IMG/VR virus record: IMGVR_UViG_3300044547_000928
Coordinates: 1 to 64,000 of that record
From: a virus
DNA: 64,000 bases
Strand: one strand, 5' to 3'
A program made the translations under genes and the position numbers. The notes beneath the pieces are model-generated. The model made no database searches and had not been told where the DNA came from. It saw nothing but the letters and a program-made list of their open reading frames with translations. Within the stretch, counting starts at the first letter, position 1; every line of letters starts with the position of its first letter. Of this stretch, positions 43,114 through 53,948 are shown one piece after another.

Positions 43114-43686
43114 ATGGCAATTTTGAATTACGCTGACCTTGCTCGTGCAATGAACAAGACTTTTACTGCTGGTGAGCAGGCTGCGGCTTCAACTATTCTT
43201 GCTGGTCTCGAATCAGAAATTTCGTATTTGCTGAATCGCCCCCTGAACCCAGTTCGCATTACGGACGAAAAGCACATGCTTGAGCCTGGACAGCGCCAGT
43301 TGTTTTTACGCAAAGCCCCAGTACGAAGTATTATCTCATTCAGCATTGGGTTAATAGATAATGCCTCTGCAACCTACACAGCGCAAAATATCTACGACTT
43401 TGATGTTTACCCTTGGGGAATTGATAATGTTCTGATTGCTGGTCTTGGTTATCAGGCACTCGTAACCTACAACGCTGGCATGCTTGATGCTGATGCATCA
43501 GCACTAGAGCGCGTAATTCTTTCTGCTGCAACACGAGAAATGAGCAAGGTCCTGATTGATGCTCAAGGCATGGAGCGTCTTAAGGTTGAAGGAACTGAGT
43601 ACTTTTTTGAGCCGACTCCTGGCGGTGGATTCACCGACCAAGAAGTAAAAAATATTCTTCGCTACAAGCGCAGGGTTATTAGGTAG
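43114..43686 (+). CDS. Head-tail connector (gp6-like)
   Basis: The 190-residue product has a helical N-terminus (MAILNYADLARAMNKTFTAGEQAAASTILAGLESEISYLLNRPL) and the pattern of HK97 gp6-like adaptor proteins that bind below the portal. Assigned by pattern and place. Confidence 0.7.
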   Translation: MAILNYADLARAMNKTFTAGEQAAASTILAGLESEISYLLNRPLNPVRITDEKHMLEPGQRQLFLRKAPVRSIISFSIGLIDNASATYTAQNIYDFDVYPWGIDNVLIAGLGYQALVTYNAGMLDADASALERVILSAATREMSKVLIDAQGMERLKVEGTEYFFEPTPGGGFTDQEVKNILRYKRRVIR

Positions 43687-43689
43687 ACC

Positions 43690-44025
43690 ATGCGCGGCGC
43701 ATTTGAACAAATCACTGTTCGGCGCAAATCATCTGTGACTGTAGATGCAGAGGGCGTTTGGACACCAGTAGTAACTGATACTACATACAAGGGCTCAATC
43801 CATCAAAAATTTACGCAAGAAGGACAGCCAGAAGAGTTGGGTAAGTATGGCGAGCGTAGAGGTCTTATTGTTCGCTTGCCAAAACAGGCTTCCGTGGTTA
43901 ACAACGACCAAATAGTTGTTACTGGATACCACGACAGCATGGATGGCGTTTACGACATTGAGGGATTGATTTTTACTCATACACATCTTCGCCTTGAATT
44001 GAGAAGGACTCTTTTAAATGAGTAA
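43690..44025 (+). CDS. Head closure-like protein
   Basis: The 111-residue beta-rich product (FEQITVRRKSSVTVDAEGVWTPVVTDTTYKGSIHQK, then GVYDIEGLIF) matches the size and place of SPP1 gp16-type head closure proteins. Overlaps the next gene by 8 bases. Confidence 0.65.
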   Translation: MRGAFEQITVRRKSSVTVDAEGVWTPVVTDTTYKGSIHQKFTQEGQPEELGKYGERRGLIVRLPKQASVVNNDQIVVTGYHDSMDGVYDIEGLIFTHTHLRLELRRTLLNE

Positions 44026-44521
44026 AGAAAGCGCATCTCTTGATAGGGCAATAAAACAACTTGATATTCGCATACAGCGAATTATTCAGGCTGGTGTATC
44101 TTCAATGACTCAATCCGCAAATGAACTTGCAGACATTGGTGCGGAACTTGTTCGCGATTCAATAAGGCACGAAGGAACATACAAGCCATACATTGATAAG
44201 CGCGGAAAACAAAGAATGTCTAGCGCCCCTGGAGAGGCTCCAGCGTCAGCCCCTGGAAACGACCTTGATAAAAGCATTTACTCAAAAAAAGTTTCAAAAG
44301 CAAACGGAAATCCAGCCGTTGCAGAATTTGGGTCTACTTCACCATATGCAATGGCGCTTGAGTACGGCACCGAAAGAATGTCGCCACGACCATTCATTAG
44401 GCCAGCAGCAATAAAACTTAGAAAAGAAAAAGTTGCCGATATTGTAACTTCAAATTTTGCAGCAAGAATGGCCAAAAAAATTAGAAGTATGGGTCATCTA
44501 AAAGTAAGGTTGGATGTGTAA
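44018..44521 (+). CDS. HK97 gp10-like neck/tail protein
   Basis: The 167-residue product has GAELVRDSIRHEG, MSSAPGEAPASAPGNDLDKSI and EFGSTSPYAMALEYGTERMSPRPFIRPA, the clear signature of the HK97 gp10/neck family (APGEAP, YA..LE.GT....PRPFL.PA). Confidence 0.88.
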   Translation: MSKESASLDRAIKQLDIRIQRIIQAGVSSMTQSANELADIGAELVRDSIRHEGTYKPYIDKRGKQRMSSAPGEAPASAPGNDLDKSIYSKKVSKANGNPAVAEFGSTSPYAMALEYGTERMSPRPFIRPAAIKLRKEKVADIVTSNFAARMAKKIRSMGHLKVRLDV

Positions 44522-44907
44522 TGGCTTCAATAGGCGGTTCGATAAGGACGATTCTTGTCAATGCTGGCATAACTGGAGTAACTGGAATTTTTCGTGACTT
44601 TGCACCCCCAAGCACCGAAAAGCCATACATCACATATAGCGATGAACTTCGGAATGTTCCAGAACTTATCGGTGATGGATTTGTAAAAACACGAAGGAGA
44701 ATGGTTCAGTTTGACCTATGGCAAAATAGGCAAAACGAAGACACCTCTCTTGTAGATTCTCTTGTTTCAGCGCTTGACGGTGCTGGCCAATTTGATGATG
44801 GAACATATGTATTTCGTCTTAGGGTATCCGATATACAGCGCATGGTATCATTAGAGGACAATGTCGTTCATCATGCCCTAACGCTTGATGTATTTCAGAA
44901 GGCGTAA
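44521..44907 (+). CDS. Tail terminator-like protein
   Basis: The 128-residue product (SIGGSIRTILVNAGITGVTGIFRDFAPPSTEKPYITY) fits the small alpha/beta tail terminator family in size, pattern and place. Overlaps the previous stop. Confidence 0.7.
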   Translation: MASIGGSIRTILVNAGITGVTGIFRDFAPPSTEKPYITYSDELRNVPELIGDGFVKTRRRMVQFDLWQNRQNEDTSLVDSLVSALDGAGQFDDGTYVFRLRVSDIQRMVSLEDNVVHHALTLDVFQKA

Positions 44908-44909
44908 TC

Positions 44910-45578
44910 ATGGCTTTTACACTCATAACAGTTACTGGCACCTACCTACTGCCTACTGGTGCGCCCGCAAGCGGCTCAGTCTCATTCACGCTCACCGCTC
45001 CAATGCGAGATGCAACTTCTGATGTAACCATCACCCCGCAAGAGCAAGTTGTTGCACTAAACGCAAGTGGCTCAATATCAATAAATCTTTATGCTAACGA
45101 CGATGATTCAACGGTTCCAGATGGTGTTACATACGAGGTAAACGAGCGCCTTAATGAGACTGGATACAACAAGTACTTTTTCACACTAAACAGCAATTCC
45201 CCAAATGGCAGATTCGACCTTGCTGATGTAGCCCCAAATACGGAGCCCATAGTTACCTATAACTATGCGACAAAAGAGTATGTTGATAGCCATATTGGCG
45301 TTACGGCAACAGACATCATTTTTACACCGACAAGCGAAATAACATCGACTACGGTTCAGGCCGCGATAGAAGAGGTACGGGCAAAATCAAAATATGTCCA
45401 TACTCAGGGAGCGCCGTCAACGACCTGGTCGGTAACACATAATCTCAAATTTTACCCAAATGTGTCAATTGTCGACTCGGCACTTTCTCATGTAATGGGC
45501 GAAGTTACTTATATAAACGAGAACAGCCTTACCGTCTCATTTACTAGCGCATTCTCTGGAAAAGCCTTTCTTTCCTAG
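44910..45578 (+). CDS. Tail-fibre-like protein
   Basis: The 222-residue product has an N-terminal beta domain (GTYLLPTGAPASGSVSFTL), the YATKEYVDSHIG attachment helix common in phage fibres, and a C-terminal VHTQGAPSTTWSVTHNL...FSGKAFLS module found at fibre ends. First of the long adhesin array. Confidence 0.75.
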   Translation: MAFTLITVTGTYLLPTGAPASGSVSFTLTAPMRDATSDVTITPQEQVVALNASGSISINLYANDDDSTVPDGVTYEVNERLNETGYNKYFFTLNSNSPNGRFDLADVAPNTEPIVTYNYATKEYVDSHIGVTATDIIFTPTSEITSTTVQAAIEEVRAKSKYVHTQGAPSTTWSVTHNLKFYPNVSIVDSALSHVMGEVTYINENSLTVSFTSAFSGKAFLS

Positions 45579-45618
45579 ATACCTTCGCACACTTTTGATA
45601 GAAAAAAGCGTATTCTTG

Positions 45619-45630
45619 GGGTGCGCACCC
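45619..45630. repeat. Palindrome GGGTGCGCACCC
   Basis: Perfect 12-bp palindrome six bases before the GGAGG site of the fibre gene at 45648. Could be a leader hairpin or operator. Confidence 0.5.
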
Positions 45631-45647
45631 GCTATGGAGGTTTTTAG

Positions 45648-47351
45648 ATGAAATTCGTAACAAACTTAGACCTTAATCAAAATCAACTGATTAAGGGTAC
45701 TTTTGAAGTATTGGCAAGCGAGCCAAATACTAACCTGTTTGACGGTCGATTGATTTTTGATAGTACCGAAGGTGTCGTCAAGGTTTACGATATTACCGCC
45801 TCCGCATGGCGGAAGATGGTTACAGGTGTAACTTCTGCTGGCGCCCAGTCTTCAGCGCTAACAATCAATGAGGCAAATGGTGTAGTTTCAATTACTCCAA
45901 ACCTTGCAAGTTCTGCAAGCGCTGGTTTGATGTCCGCCTCGGACTTCTCAAAGTTGGCAGATGCAGCGTCAGAAGCAACCGCAAGCAAACTGGTTATTCG
46001 CGATGCCAGTAGCCAGGCAAAGTTTGGAACTCCTACAGACGCATCTCATGTGGCAACCAAGGGCTATGTTGACTCAGCCCGCTCTGGCTTAGATGTTAAG
46101 CAGTCGGTTCGTGCTGCTACTACAGCAACCGTAAACCTCTCCACTGATGTAGATGACGGAAGCATTATCGACGGCGTAACCCTTGCAACTGGTGACCGAA
46201 TCCTTATCAAGGACCAGGGCGCTGGTGGAATTGCCCATGCTGATAACGGCATTTATACCGTCAACGCATCTGGAGTACCAACACGAGCAACTGACTTTGA
46301 TTCTGATGCAGAAGTAACACCAGGCGCGTTTACATTCGTTGAAGAAGGTACTGCAAACGGCGACTCTGGATATGTCGTTGCCACCAATGGTTCAATCACG
46401 GTTGGTTCAACTGCAATTCTATTTACACAGTTCTCTGGTACTGGTCAAATCACTGCTGGCGATGGTATGTCGAAAGACGGAAGCACCCTCAATGTCAATG
46501 ATGACGATGTAACCATCTATGTTGACGGAAACGATGACCTTGCTGTTAAGTCTTCAGCAACTGCTGGTCAAGTTCTTCGCTCAGTTGGTTCAGGAACCGC
46601 TGCTTGGGGTGCTCTAGACCTTGCTGATTCAGATGCCGTAACTGGTGCTTTGCCAATTGCAAATGGTGGTACTGGTTCAACAACTGCCGCTGATGCCCGC
46701 GTCGCTCTTGACCTTGAAATCGGTGTTGATGTTCAGGCTTACGATGCAGAACTTGCAGCACTTGCTGGTCTAACCTCTGCTGCTAATAAACTTCCATACT
46801 TCACTGGCTCTGGAAGCGCATCAGTTGCAGACTTCACCTCAGCAGCGCGTGCACTTTTGGACGATGCAGACGCATCGGCAATGCGAGACACTCTTGGTCT
46901 TACAATTGGAACCAATGTTCAGGCCTATAGCGCAGCGCTTGCGGCAGTTTCGGCAAGTACCTATGTTGGTGATGACAGCATCACAACGCTGGGAACAATT
47001 ACTACTGGTACATGGAATGGCAGCACAATCGCCATTGCAAACGGTGGCACCGCAGCAACATCTGCATCAGATGCACGGGCAAATCTTGCAGCAACCACGG
47101 CTGGAACAACAACCACACCAGTTCTTGCCCGTATTGCCAGCCAGGGTTGCGCGGCACATTCTGGAGGAGTTTCAACGACGACAGTAACCCATAACTTTGG
47201 AACTACTAATGTTATTGTTCAGGTTCTGGAAGTTGCAAACTACAATGCGACGGTAATTGCTGATGTAACAAGGCCGAATGGCAACACTGTAACTGTTACG
47301 ATTAACGGACAAGTAGACAGCAACGATTATACAATTGTTGTAACAGGCTAA
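45648..47351 (+). CDS. Tail fibre protein
   Basis: The 567-residue product has [20 protein letters not shown] followed by a [10 protein letters not shown]...NGIYTVN domain, seen in many phage fibres, then repeats built on [20 protein letters not shown] and [15 protein letters not shown], and a [16 protein letters not shown] tip. GGAGG precedes the start. Long beta-rich trimeric fibre expected. Confidence 0.85.
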   Translation: MKFVTNLDLNQNQLIKGTFEVLASEPNTNLFDGRLIFDSTEGVVKVYDITASAWRKMVTGVTSAGAQSSALTINEANGVVSITPNLASSASAGLMSASDFSKLADAASEATASKLVIRDASSQAKFGTPTDASHVATKGYVDSARSGLDVKQSVRAATTATVNLSTDVDDGSIIDGVTLATGDRILIKDQGAGGIAHADNGIYTVNASGVPTRATDFDSDAEVTPGAFTFVEEGTANGDSGYVVATNGSITVGSTAILFTQFSGTGQITAGDGMSKDGSTLNVNDDDVTIYVDGNDDLAVKSSATAGQVLRSVGSGTAAWGALDLADSDAVTGALPIANGGTGSTTAADARVALDLEIGVDVQAYDAELAALAGLTSAANKLPYFTGSGSASVADFTSAARALLDDADASAMRDTLGLTIGTNVQAYSAALAAVSASTYVGDDSITTLGTITTGTWNGSTIAIANGGTAATSASDARANLAATTAGTTTTPVLARIASQGCAAHSGGVSTTTVTHNFGTTNVIVQVLEVANYNATVIADVTRPNGNTVTVTINGQVDSNDYTIVVTG

Positions 47352-47358
47352 TATAAAT

Positions 47359-47372
47359 AACCCCGCGGGGTT
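47359..47372. terminator. Short hairpin AACCCCGCGGGGTT
   Basis: Perfect palindrome between two fibre genes. May be a weak terminator. Confidence 0.5.
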
Positions 47373-47395
47373 CATACAAGAGATTGACTGAGGTC

Positions 47396-50300
47396 ATGGC
47401 TCAAAAATTTACAGTACCAGTAACGATTAAGAATCTGTCATCGGCAGGCTCGGATGGTATAACTGTATTTCTTGACCAGGAATCTTTTGCAAGACTTAAG
47501 GTAGAAGCGGGCGGGCGCATTACATGGGGTGCTGGCGCTGGCGCTGGCGATACAAACCTATACCGCGACACTGCAAATGTCCTCAAGACTGATGATACTT
47601 TTAAGTCAGAGGGACTTTTTGTTGCTGGAACACAGATTGACCCAAGCGGTGCAACTCTCGGCGACGCTCTTGTATTTAATGGGACCAAGTTTGTCTCTGC
47701 ATCAGTCGCTGCTGGTGGTGGAACTGGAAATGCCTCACTAACTATTTCGGACACTCTGCCAGTCGGCGGAGAAGAGGGAGACCTCTGGTTTGAGTCCGAC
47801 ACTGGAAAGACATTTGTTTATTACGACTCATTCTGGGTTGAAGTAGGCGGTGGCGTAGGCGCGCAAGGCCCAACTGGACCAACTGGTGCGACTGGAGCAA
47901 CTGGAGCAACTGGACCACAAGGACCTACTGGTGCCACTGGGCCTGCTGGTCCTTCTGGTTCAACTGGACCATTGGATGGCTTGTCAGATGTAAGTGCATC
48001 TACTCCATCAACTGGAGATTTTTTAAAGTGGGATGGAACTGCGTGGGTAAATGACGCAATCAACCTCGGAACAGATACTGCTGGGCTGTATGTAGCAGAC
48101 CTTATTGCTGGCACTGGTGTAACTATTAGTAATAGTTCTGCAGAAAGCGCAAGCCCAACCATAGCAATTGGTCAGTCAGTAGCAACTAGTGCTTCAGTGA
48201 CTTTTGCTCATGTCGCTGCTGATGTAACTGGAAATATCACTGGAAATATAACTGGTAGTTCTGGTTCTACCACTGGTAACGCTGCGACGGCAACTGCTCT
48301 ACAGAGCGCGCGCAATATCTCGCTAACTGGTGATGTTTCTGGTTCTGTATCGTTCGACGGAACATCTGATATTTCAATTACGGCAACCGTACAACCAAAC
48401 TCAGTTGCCCTTGGCACAGATACAACTGGCAACTTTGTCAACGACATTACTGCTGGAACTGGCGTATCCGTTACTCACACGCCTGGAGAGGGTTCATCAC
48501 CGACAATTGCTATCGGTCAGGCTGTTGGAACTTCATCTTCTGTACAGTTCGCAGCGGTCACTGCACCGTTGGTCGGTAATGCCTCTACTGCTACAACGCT
48601 TGAAAATGCACGAACAATCTCTTTGGGCGGAGATGTAAGTGGCTCTGTTTCTTTCAATGGCTCATCTGATGTAAGTATTTCGGCAACAATTCAGCCAAAT
48701 TCGGTCGCGCTAGGAACAGACACAACTGGAGACTATGTCTCATCACTTGTCGCTGGTACTGGTGTTGCACTAACGAATAATAGCGGTGAAACTGCTACCC
48801 CAACAATCGCAATTGGACAAGATGTAGCCACTAGCGCTTCTGTGACATTTAGTCATGTTTCAGCACCAGTAACTGGAAATGTAATTGGTGACTTGACTGG
48901 AAATGCAGATACAGCAACTGCGCTTGAGACAGCACGAACCATCTCCCTCGGTGGAGACTTAAGCGGTTCTGCTTCTTTTAACGGAACTTCAGATATAACC
49001 ATAAGTGCAAGCGTTGTTAACTCTGGTGTTATCCTTGATGAAATTTCAGATGTTGTAATTGCTTCTCCAATTCAATTCCAAGGATTGATGTATGACGGAA
49101 CCAACTGGGTAAACAGCAACATCCCAAATACATACCTTGTCAGGAATGATACTGGCTCAACAATACTCAAAGGAACCTTGGTTGGTGCTGTTGGCGCAGA
49201 GCCTAGCGGAAGAATAGATGTTGCACCGTTTCAAGTAACAGGAACAGAAAACTCAGAACTTCGTGCGATGGGCATTGCTACAAGCAATATATCTAACGGC
49301 GTTAACGGCGAAGTGATGAGTTTTGGAACTCTAACTGGTCTTGACACAAGAGGAAGCACCGTCAGTGCACTTGCGGTCGGTGACGAGACTTGGGCTGCTG
49401 GTGACATCCTTTTTGCCCACCCAACCGTTGATGGGAAACTCACAAATGTAAGACCACAACACGACCTTGCTGTTGCATTCATTACAGTTCGTCATGCTTC
49501 TTCTGGTCAGATTGCAATCAGAATTATTCCTGGTAACAACCACCTTGAGTGGATGCATGATGTTGTTTTAACATCTCCAACCGATGGACAGTTTTTGCGT
49601 TACAACAGCGCATCAACTGTATGGGTCAACGACACAATCAACCTTGGGACTGATACCGCTGGAGATTATGTTCAAAGCCTGACTGCTGGAACTGGTGTAA
49701 CACTCAGTAACAACTCTGGTGAAGGAGCGACCCCTACGGTTGCAATTGGCCAGAGCGTGGAAACTAGCGCTTCGGTTACATTTGCTCACCTCATCGTTCA
49801 GGGTGACATGGAGGTTCAGGGAACTATCACCCGCCTCAATGAAACAAACCTAGATGTTGAGTCTGCATTTGTTTATCTAAATGCAACTAGCGCAAGTGCT
49901 AACCCAGACATGGGTGTTGCTTTCAACTACAACGACGGAACATACCGCCATGCTGGATTGTTCCGAGATTCAAGCGACGGAGTATTTAAGGTTTTTGAAG
50001 GATACGAGCCAGAGCCAGTATCGCCAATCAACACATCTGATGCAACATACAGCGATGCAAGGTTCCAGGCGGAGAGCATTATTCTCACCCAGACAACTGG
50101 CACTGCTCCAATGTCTGTTTCGTCTTCAACTGTTGTCGCAAATCTTAACGCTGACAAACTTGATGGGCAAGACGGCTCATACTACGCACCAATTGATAGT
50201 CCAACATTTACTGGAACAGTAAGTCTTCCAAATAACACTGTTGCTCTTGGTACGCAGACGACAGGAAATTATGTAGCAGATATAAGTGGCGGCACTGGTG

Positions 50301-51709
50301 TCACGATTACCCACACCCCAGGTGAAGGAACAACGCCAAGTGTTGCTATAGGTCAAGATGTTTCTACATCTGCCAGCGTCACTTTTGCGGCTGTAACGGC
50401 ACCAGTAGTTGGTAACGCCAGTACTGCATCTACACTTCAAACACCACGCACTATTTCTCTAAGCGGAGATATATCGGGTTCTGTTTCATTCAACGGCTCG
50501 TCAAATGTTGATATTTCTGCAACGATTCAGCCCAACTCTGTTGCCCTTGGAACCGATACGACTGGCAACTATGTCGCTGATGTTGTTTCTGGAACAGGAA
50601 TCACTATTACGCACACCCCTGGAGAGGGTTCGTCTGCATCTGTTGCGCTCAACGCAACGCTTGATGATTTGAGCAATGTCAGCGCCTCTGCGCCCGTTGA
50701 TTACAGTCCCCTTATTTGGTCTTCATCTGCATCTGCATGGATTGCAAATAGTCAAGACCTCACCCTAGGTACACCTGGCACTACTGATTATGTAACGATA
50801 ACTTCTTACAACAGCCATATTGCTATGTCTTCAGCGACAGAAGGCATGGTGCAAATAACGCCAAGCCAATTCTCTGGTTCAGACATAGATAATGGTCCAT
50901 ACTTCTTGCTAAACGCTAACAACTTGACATTCAGCAACGGCTCTGATTCGTTCTTGATTGACCCATATTGGGGTACGAGTGGTCAAGTCTTGGCGTTTAC
51001 TCCTGGTGGCGGTAGTGGTGGAACATGGGGACCAACAACCCTTAACCTTGACAACATTGCTGATGTCAGTGCTTCTGCTCCAACCGACGGCCACTTCCTC
51101 AAGTATGTCTCTGCTTCTTCTGCATGGATTCCTGCGGCAGTTCCAACAATTAATTTCCTAGATGACATAGGAAATGTCTCTGCATCAGCACCCTCAATTA
51201 ATGATGTTCTTGTTTACAACGGTTCAGTGTGGACTTCTGGTTCAGCATCAGGTGGTGGAGCAAGTGTTACCGTTTCAGACACCGCACCAGCGTCACCAAG
51301 TGCTGGTGACTTATGGTTTGAGTCAGATACAGCACAAACTTTTGTTTATTACGATTCCTCGTGGATTGAAATTGGCGCTGCTGCAATGGGTGCCACCGTT
51401 TCCACGACTTCACCAAACTCGCCTATCGCTGGTCAGATTTGGTTTAATTCTGATACTGGCGGTACTTATGTTTACTTCGGAACAACATGGATTGAAGTAG
51501 GAGCAGTAGCGGCCAATACGGTATTCAACCTTGCTGATGCCAAGGGTGATTTGATTGTGGGTACAGCAAATAACGCTCTAGACAATTTGGCTGTTGGCTC
51601 TGATGGTTCAGTTTTAACGGCTGATTCTTCTACGGCTACTGGTCTAAAATGGGCTACCCCAGTTTCAACAGGTAAAGCAATCGCAATGTCAATAGTTTTC
51701 GGAGGATGA
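47396..51709 (+). CDS. Giant tail fibre with collagen-like segment
   Basis: About 1437 residues. After an N-terminal beta domain comes a collagen-like GPTGPTGATGATGATGPQGP stretch (about residues 155-190), then many 75-80-residue repeats with ISLGGDVSGSVSFNGSSDVSI and NSVALGTDTTGDYV, a central 230-residue non-repeat part, and DLWFESDTxxTFVYYDSSWIEIG modules at both ends. Start is ATG 47396, or TTG 47384; neither has a good ribosome site. Largest gene here. Confidence 0.85.
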   Translation: MAQKFTVPVTIKNLSSAGSDGITVFLDQESFARLKVEAGGRITWGAGAGAGDTNLYRDTANVLKTDDTFKSEGLFVAGTQIDPSGATLGDALVFNGTKFVSASVAAGGGTGNASLTISDTLPVGGEEGDLWFESDTGKTFVYYDSFWVEVGGGVGAQGPTGPTGATGATGATGPQGPTGATGPAGPSGSTGPLDGLSDVSASTPSTGDFLKWDGTAWVNDAINLGTDTAGLYVADLIAGTGVTISNSSAESASPTIAIGQSVATSASVTFAHVAADVTGNITGNITGSSGSTTGNAATATALQSARNISLTGDVSGSVSFDGTSDISITATVQPNSVALGTDTTGNFVNDITAGTGVSVTHTPGEGSSPTIAIGQAVGTSSSVQFAAVTAPLVGNASTATTLENARTISLGGDVSGSVSFNGSSDVSISATIQPNSVALGTDTTGDYVSSLVAGTGVALTNNSGETATPTIAIGQDVATSASVTFSHVSAPVTGNVIGDLTGNADTATALETARTISLGGDLSGSASFNGTSDITISASVVNSGVILDEISDVVIASPIQFQGLMYDGTNWVNSNIPNTYLVRNDTGSTILKGTLVGAVGAEPSGRIDVAPFQVTGTENSELRAMGIATSNISNGVNGEVMSFGTLTGLDTRGSTVSALAVGDETWAAGDILFAHPTVDGKLTNVRPQHDLAVAFITVRHASSGQIAIRIIPGNNHLEWMHDVVLTSPTDGQFLRYNSASTVWVNDTINLGTDTAGDYVQSLTAGTGVTLSNNSGEGATPTVAIGQSVETSASVTFAHLIVQGDMEVQGTITRLNETNLDVESAFVYLNATSASANPDMGVAFNYNDGTYRHAGLFRDSSDGVFKVFEGYEPEPVSPINTSDATYSDARFQAESIILTQTTGTAPMSVSSSTVVANLNADKLDGQDGSYYAPIDSPTFTGTVSLPNNTVALGTQTTGNYVADISGGTGVTITHTPGEGTTPSVAIGQDVSTSASVTFAAVTAPVVGNASTASTLQTPRTISLSGDISGSVSFNGSSNVDISATIQPNSVALGTDTTGNYVADVVSGTGITITHTPGEGSSASVALNATLDDLSNVSASAPVDYSPLIWSSSASAWIANSQDLTLGTPGTTDYVTITSYNSHIAMSSATEGMVQITPSQFSGSDIDNGPYFLLNANNLTFSNGSDSFLIDPYWGTSGQVLAFTPGGGSGGTWGPTTLNLDNIADVSASAPTDGHFLKYVSASSAWIPAAVPTINFLDDIGNVSASAPSINDVLVYNGSVWTSGSASGGGASVTVSDTAPASPSAGDLWFESDTAQTFVYYDSSWIEIGAAAMGATVSTTSPNSPIAGQIWFNSDTGGTYVYFGTTWIEVGAVAANTVFNLADAKGDLIVGTANNALDNLAVGSDGSVLTADSSTATGLKWATPVSTGKAIAMSIVFGG

Positions 51710-51710
51710 A

Positions 51711-52070
51711 ATGACAGCACCAAATATAGTCAATGTAACAACTATCACAGGCAAAACTGCCGTGCAGCAAGTTACTACTGCCGCCACGGCTATCGTGACA
51801 AACGCCGCATCAAGCAACAAGGTGTTTAAAGTAAATGCTCTATATGTTGCAAATGTTGACGGCGTGAACGCCGCAGACATCTCTGTTGGTTTGTACCGTT
51901 CTTCTGCTTCTGTTTCTTACGAGATTGCCCACACTGTTTCGGTCCCAGCAGACGCAACGCTAGATGTCATTAGTAAATCTATTTATCTAGAAGAAGGCGA
52001 CGAATTACGCCTTACCGCATCTGCCAACTCTGACCTTGAAGCAGTATGTAGTTATGAGGAGATTAGTTAA
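51711..52070 (+). CDS. Small beta-sandwich tail module, type A
   Basis: The 119-residue product (TAATAIVTNAASSNKVFKVNALYVANVDGVNAADISVGLYR, then SIYLEEGDELRLTASANSD) shares its pattern with the products at 55489 and 61325. I infer a small virion subunit that sits beside a fibre. Confidence 0.7.
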   Translation: MTAPNIVNVTTITGKTAVQQVTTAATAIVTNAASSNKVFKVNALYVANVDGVNAADISVGLYRSSASVSYEIAHTVSVPADATLDVISKSIYLEEGDELRLTASANSDLEAVCSYEEIS

Positions 52071-52993
52071 TGGCTGGACCAGGTGGTTCTATTGGACCGA
52101 AGCGAACTAGTACGAATGGGATGTTAAATTTCACAACCCTTCAGCAACTTGTTCTGACGGGTCCCACGGGAACAGTTGAGTATTTGGTTGTCGGAGCGGG
52201 TGGGGGTGGAAACTCTGCTGGAGGTGGTGCAGGCGGTATGCGAACAAACATGGTTGGCGCAACCTCTGGTGGTGGTGGTGCGGCAGAAGCATCATTTCCA
52301 ATAACGACAGGCACTGCATACACAGTGACAATAGGTGCTGGCGGTGCTGCTGGTTTCTGGCCCGAACCTGGTGGGTACAAAGGTGGAGATAGTGTTTTCT
52401 CAACCATCACAAGTATTGGTGGAGGAGGAGGTGAGCATGGCGCTCAGTATGGTGCTGGAGATACAAAAAATGGTGGCTGTGGAGGTGGTGGTGGCTACAA
52501 TAACGCTGGTGGAACTGGGACAACAAATCAAGGGTTTGGGGGAGGAAGTGGCGTAAATATTGCAACTGGCTATCCTGGTGGTGGTGGTGGTGGTACATCT
52601 TCCGCTGGCAGCAATGCGTCAGGGCAAAATGGCGGCAATGGTGGTGCAGGTACCAACTCGTCAATAACGGGTAGCACCATTGCATATGGTGGTGGTGGAG
52701 GTGGTGGGTCACGACAGGGTGCTGGTTCTGCTGGTTCGGGTGGTTCTGGCGGTGGCGGTAACGGTTCAAACTCCACAACAGCCACTTCAGGAACCGCCAA
52801 CACTGGTGGAGGTGGAGGTGGCGGTGGTGTCAATTCTGGTCTAGTTGGTGGTGCTGGTGGGTCTGGCGTTGTGGTCATTCGCTACCCCGCCACATTCTCA
52901 ATTGCTTCAGCAACCACTGGTTCCCCAACCGTAGCAATCACAGGTGGTTATCGGATATATACTTTTACTGCATCGGGCAGTATAACTTTCTAA
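52070..52993 (+). CDS. Glycine-rich tail adhesin 1
   Basis: The 307-residue product has VEYLVVGAGGGGNSAGGG, TAYTVTIGAGG and long GGGGG runs, ending SGVVVIRYPATFS...GGYRIYTFTASGSITF. This is the glycine-rich fold of phage adhesins in which polyglycine helices pack side by side. Receptor binding is likely. Confidence 0.85.
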   Translation: MAGPGGSIGPKRTSTNGMLNFTTLQQLVLTGPTGTVEYLVVGAGGGGNSAGGGAGGMRTNMVGATSGGGGAAEASFPITTGTAYTVTIGAGGAAGFWPEPGGYKGGDSVFSTITSIGGGGGEHGAQYGAGDTKNGGCGGGGGYNNAGGTGTTNQGFGGGSGVNIATGYPGGGGGGTSSAGSNASGQNGGNGGAGTNSSITGSTIAYGGGGGGGSRQGAGSAGSGGSGGGGNGSNSTTATSGTANTGGGGGGGGVNSGLVGGAGGSGVVVIRYPATFSIASATTGSPTVAITGGYRIYTFTASGSITF

Positions 52994-53004
52994 GGAGAAA
53001 AAAC

Positions 53005-53373
53005 ATGGCACATTTTGCAGAACTTGGCGAAGACAACATTGTATTGCGAGTAATCGTAGTATCTAATGATGATTGTAAAGACTCAGAGGGCAACGAATCA
53101 GAAGCCGTAGGCGCTGAATTCTGTCGCAATCTTTTGGGCGGAACATGGAAGCAGACCTCATATAACGGCAACATGCGTGCTCGTTATGCAGGAATCGGCT
53201 ACAAGTATGACTCTGCTCTAAACGCATACATCGCCCCAAAACCCTTCCCATCATGGACTCTCAATGAAGAAACTACTGAATGGGAAGCCCCTGTCGCTCG
53301 CCCAGAAGAAGGAATGTACACATGGGACGAAGACGGACAATCGTGGGTGGAATTCGTTATTCCGACGGAATAG
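53005..53373 (+). CDS. Small WxxDE-type tail protein 1
   Basis: The 122-residue product (MAHFAELGEDNIVLRVIVVSN, NGNMRARYAGIGYKYD, PFPSWTLNEETTEWEAP) belongs to a small family common in cyanophage-like fibre loci and is a paralogue of the gene at 54797. AAGGAG precedes it. Confidence 0.75.
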   Translation: MAHFAELGEDNIVLRVIVVSNDDCKDSEGNESEAVGAEFCRNLLGGTWKQTSYNGNMRARYAGIGYKYDSALNAYIAPKPFPSWTLNEETTEWEAPVARPEEGMYTWDEDGQSWVEFVIPTE

Positions 53374-53376
53374 TCT

Positions 53377-53946
53377 ATGTCCCTTAATTTTCCTTCCTCT
53401 CCAAGCGTTGATGATACCTACACAGTAGGTGCTCGTACATGGACATGGACTGGCTCTATTTGGGAACTTAGGTCTACTACAGTTGGTGTTGGTTCTATCG
53501 GCACAACCGAATTAGCCGATAGTGCTATAACCAGTGCAAAGATTGCTGCTGGAGCAGTTGCTGAAGCGGATATTGCTAATAGCGCAGTCACGCAAACGAA
53601 GTTGGCTGATAGGTCTGTTGGTTCATCAAAATTGACTGGCTTAACTATAAATGCACAAACTGGAACTACATACACACTCGCACTTAGTGATGCACACGAT
53701 TTAGTTACATTAAGTAACGCCTCGGCAATTTCTCTTACTGTCCCAACCAACGCTTCTGTGGCTTTTGATATTGGCGACCAAGTAAACATAGTTCAACTTG
53801 GTGCTGGTCAGGTTACTGTTGGTGGTGCTGGAGTGACGCTTCGTTCGCAAGGTTCTAAGTTGAAACTCAACGGACAATACTCAGCGGCTACTTTGATAAA
53901 AATTAACTCTGATGAGTGGGTTTTAGTCGGCAATACGGCGGCATAG
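53377..53946 (+). CDS. Fibre protein with LNFPSSP adapter
   Basis: The 189-residue product starts MSLNFPSSPSVDDTYTVGARTWTWTGSIWEL, an N-terminal adapter shared with the genes at 55144 and 58813, followed by TELADSAITSAKIAAGAVAEADI repeats (helical trimer repeats) and a beta tip. Confidence 0.75.
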   Translation: MSLNFPSSPSVDDTYTVGARTWTWTGSIWELRSTTVGVGSIGTTELADSAITSAKIAAGAVAEADIANSAVTQTKLADRSVGSSKLTGLTINAQTGTTYTLALSDAHDLVTLSNASAISLTVPTNASVAFDIGDQVNIVQLGAGQVTVGGAGVTLRSQGSKLKLNGQYSAATLIKINSDEWVLVGNTAA

Positions 53947-53948
53947 TC